Source: QHVT01 sp036387915
Lineage (GTDB): Bacteria; Acidobacteriota; Thermoanaerobaculia; Gp7-AA8
Assembly: GCA_036387915.1 (NCBI GenBank)
Contig: DASVSV010000331.1
Coordinates: 1 to 14,418 of the forward strand
Length of the DNA stretch: 14,418 bases
Direction: 5' to 3'
In this document: piece by piece, positions 14,209-14,418 of the stretch
Layout of the letters: the number at the start of each line of letters is the position of its first letter
Numbering within the stretch: the stretch's first letter is position 1
Notes under the pieces: generated by a model
Databases searched by the model: none
Seen by the model: only the letters and a program-made list of their open reading frames with translations
Told to the model about the DNA's origin: nothing
Made by a program: the position numbers and the translations under genes

Positions 14209-14418
14209 ATGGCACGACCGTTACGCATCGAATTCGCTGGAGCGCTGTATCACGTCACCTCACGCGGCAATGAGCGCCGGGCCATCTTCCGCAGCGATCG
14301 CGATCGGTGGATGTTTCTCACCTTGGTCGAGCAGGCGGCGAAGCGCTTCGGCTGGTCCGTTACGGCATACGTCCTGATGACGAATCATTTTCATCTCGTC
14401 ATCCAGACACCGGACCCG
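14209..14418 (+). CDS. REP-associated tyrosine transposase (RAYT, Y1 family), 5' part only
   Basis: The first 70 residues of a Y1-type HUH transposase are present and the gene continues beyond the window. The opening MARPLRIEFAGALYHVTSRG followed by NERRAIF is the hallmark of the RAYT (TnpA-REP) family. The HUH metal motif HFHLV lies at residues 60-64, within VLMTNHFHLVIQ. The catalytic Tyr would lie downstream, outside the view. RAYTs are single-copy, domesticated-looking relatives of IS200/IS605 transposases that cut single-stranded hairpins of REP elements and are usually flanked by them. Here the repeat array lies immediately upstream on the same strand, so it is the likely substrate. Start: ATG 14209 is the only possible start codon in this frame after the stop at 14089. 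It is preceded by a hairpin and lacks a ribosome-binding site. Confidence 0.88.
   Translation, partial: MARPLRIEFAGALYHVTSRGNERRAIFRSDRDRWMFLTLVEQAAKRFGWSVTAYVLMTNHFHLVIQTPDP

Overview
The window is GC-rich, densely coded DNA that looks like a soil or environmental Acidobacteriota (or a similar high-GC, Gram-negative-type bacterium). The hints are a secreted protein built of regulatory-like beta domains, a YtrA-type regulator driving a permease/M1-peptidase fusion, a lipoprotein signal, and several families of intergenic palindromes plus a REP-associated tyrosine transposase (RAYT). The phylum is an inference from gene style only.

Left part, minus strand (1-5564). Reading leftwards there is an unrecognised membrane-anchored protein whose anchor and body lie in different frames (5564-4321). 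It is followed by a short polytopic membrane protein with clear traces of the SEDS (FtsW/RodA) fold (4141-3251), a small Cys-rich secreted protein (3154-2822) and a secreted multi-domain beta protein (2766-1393). The last two genes are an MpaA-type murein peptide amidase (1370-597) and a MurI-like racemase cut by the window edge (595-1). The last three genes are tightly packed and probably co-transcribed. Amidase plus racemase suggests recycling of murein peptides and D-Glu.

Middle part, plus strand (5813-12861). A VOC/bleomycin-resistance-like protein stands alone. Then comes a five-gene operon: a YtrA-type GntR repressor with a palindromic operator, ABC ATPase 1, a six-helix permease, ABC ATPase 2, and a 1197-residue protein that joins a duplicated ABC-2-type membrane domain to a periplasmic M1 metallopeptidase. 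Genes overlap as ATGA or sit 10-40 bases apart. ATPase 2 carries an in-frame 24-base insertion of a dispersed palindromic repeat.

Right part (12866-14418). A small lipoprotein gene lies convergent to the operon. Then about 700 bases of gene-free DNA hold some 14-16 head-to-tail copies of a repeat with core ggggtcacaccttcg. Three of these copies extend into hairpin units of nearly identical length (58-59 bases). The array leads directly to a RAYT gene that runs off the window. The array and RAYT look like a REP/transposase pair and are the most unusual structure here. Two other palindromic families (4195-4292 and 5601-5715) and the repeat inside ATPase 2 show that this genome carries several small palindromic elements.
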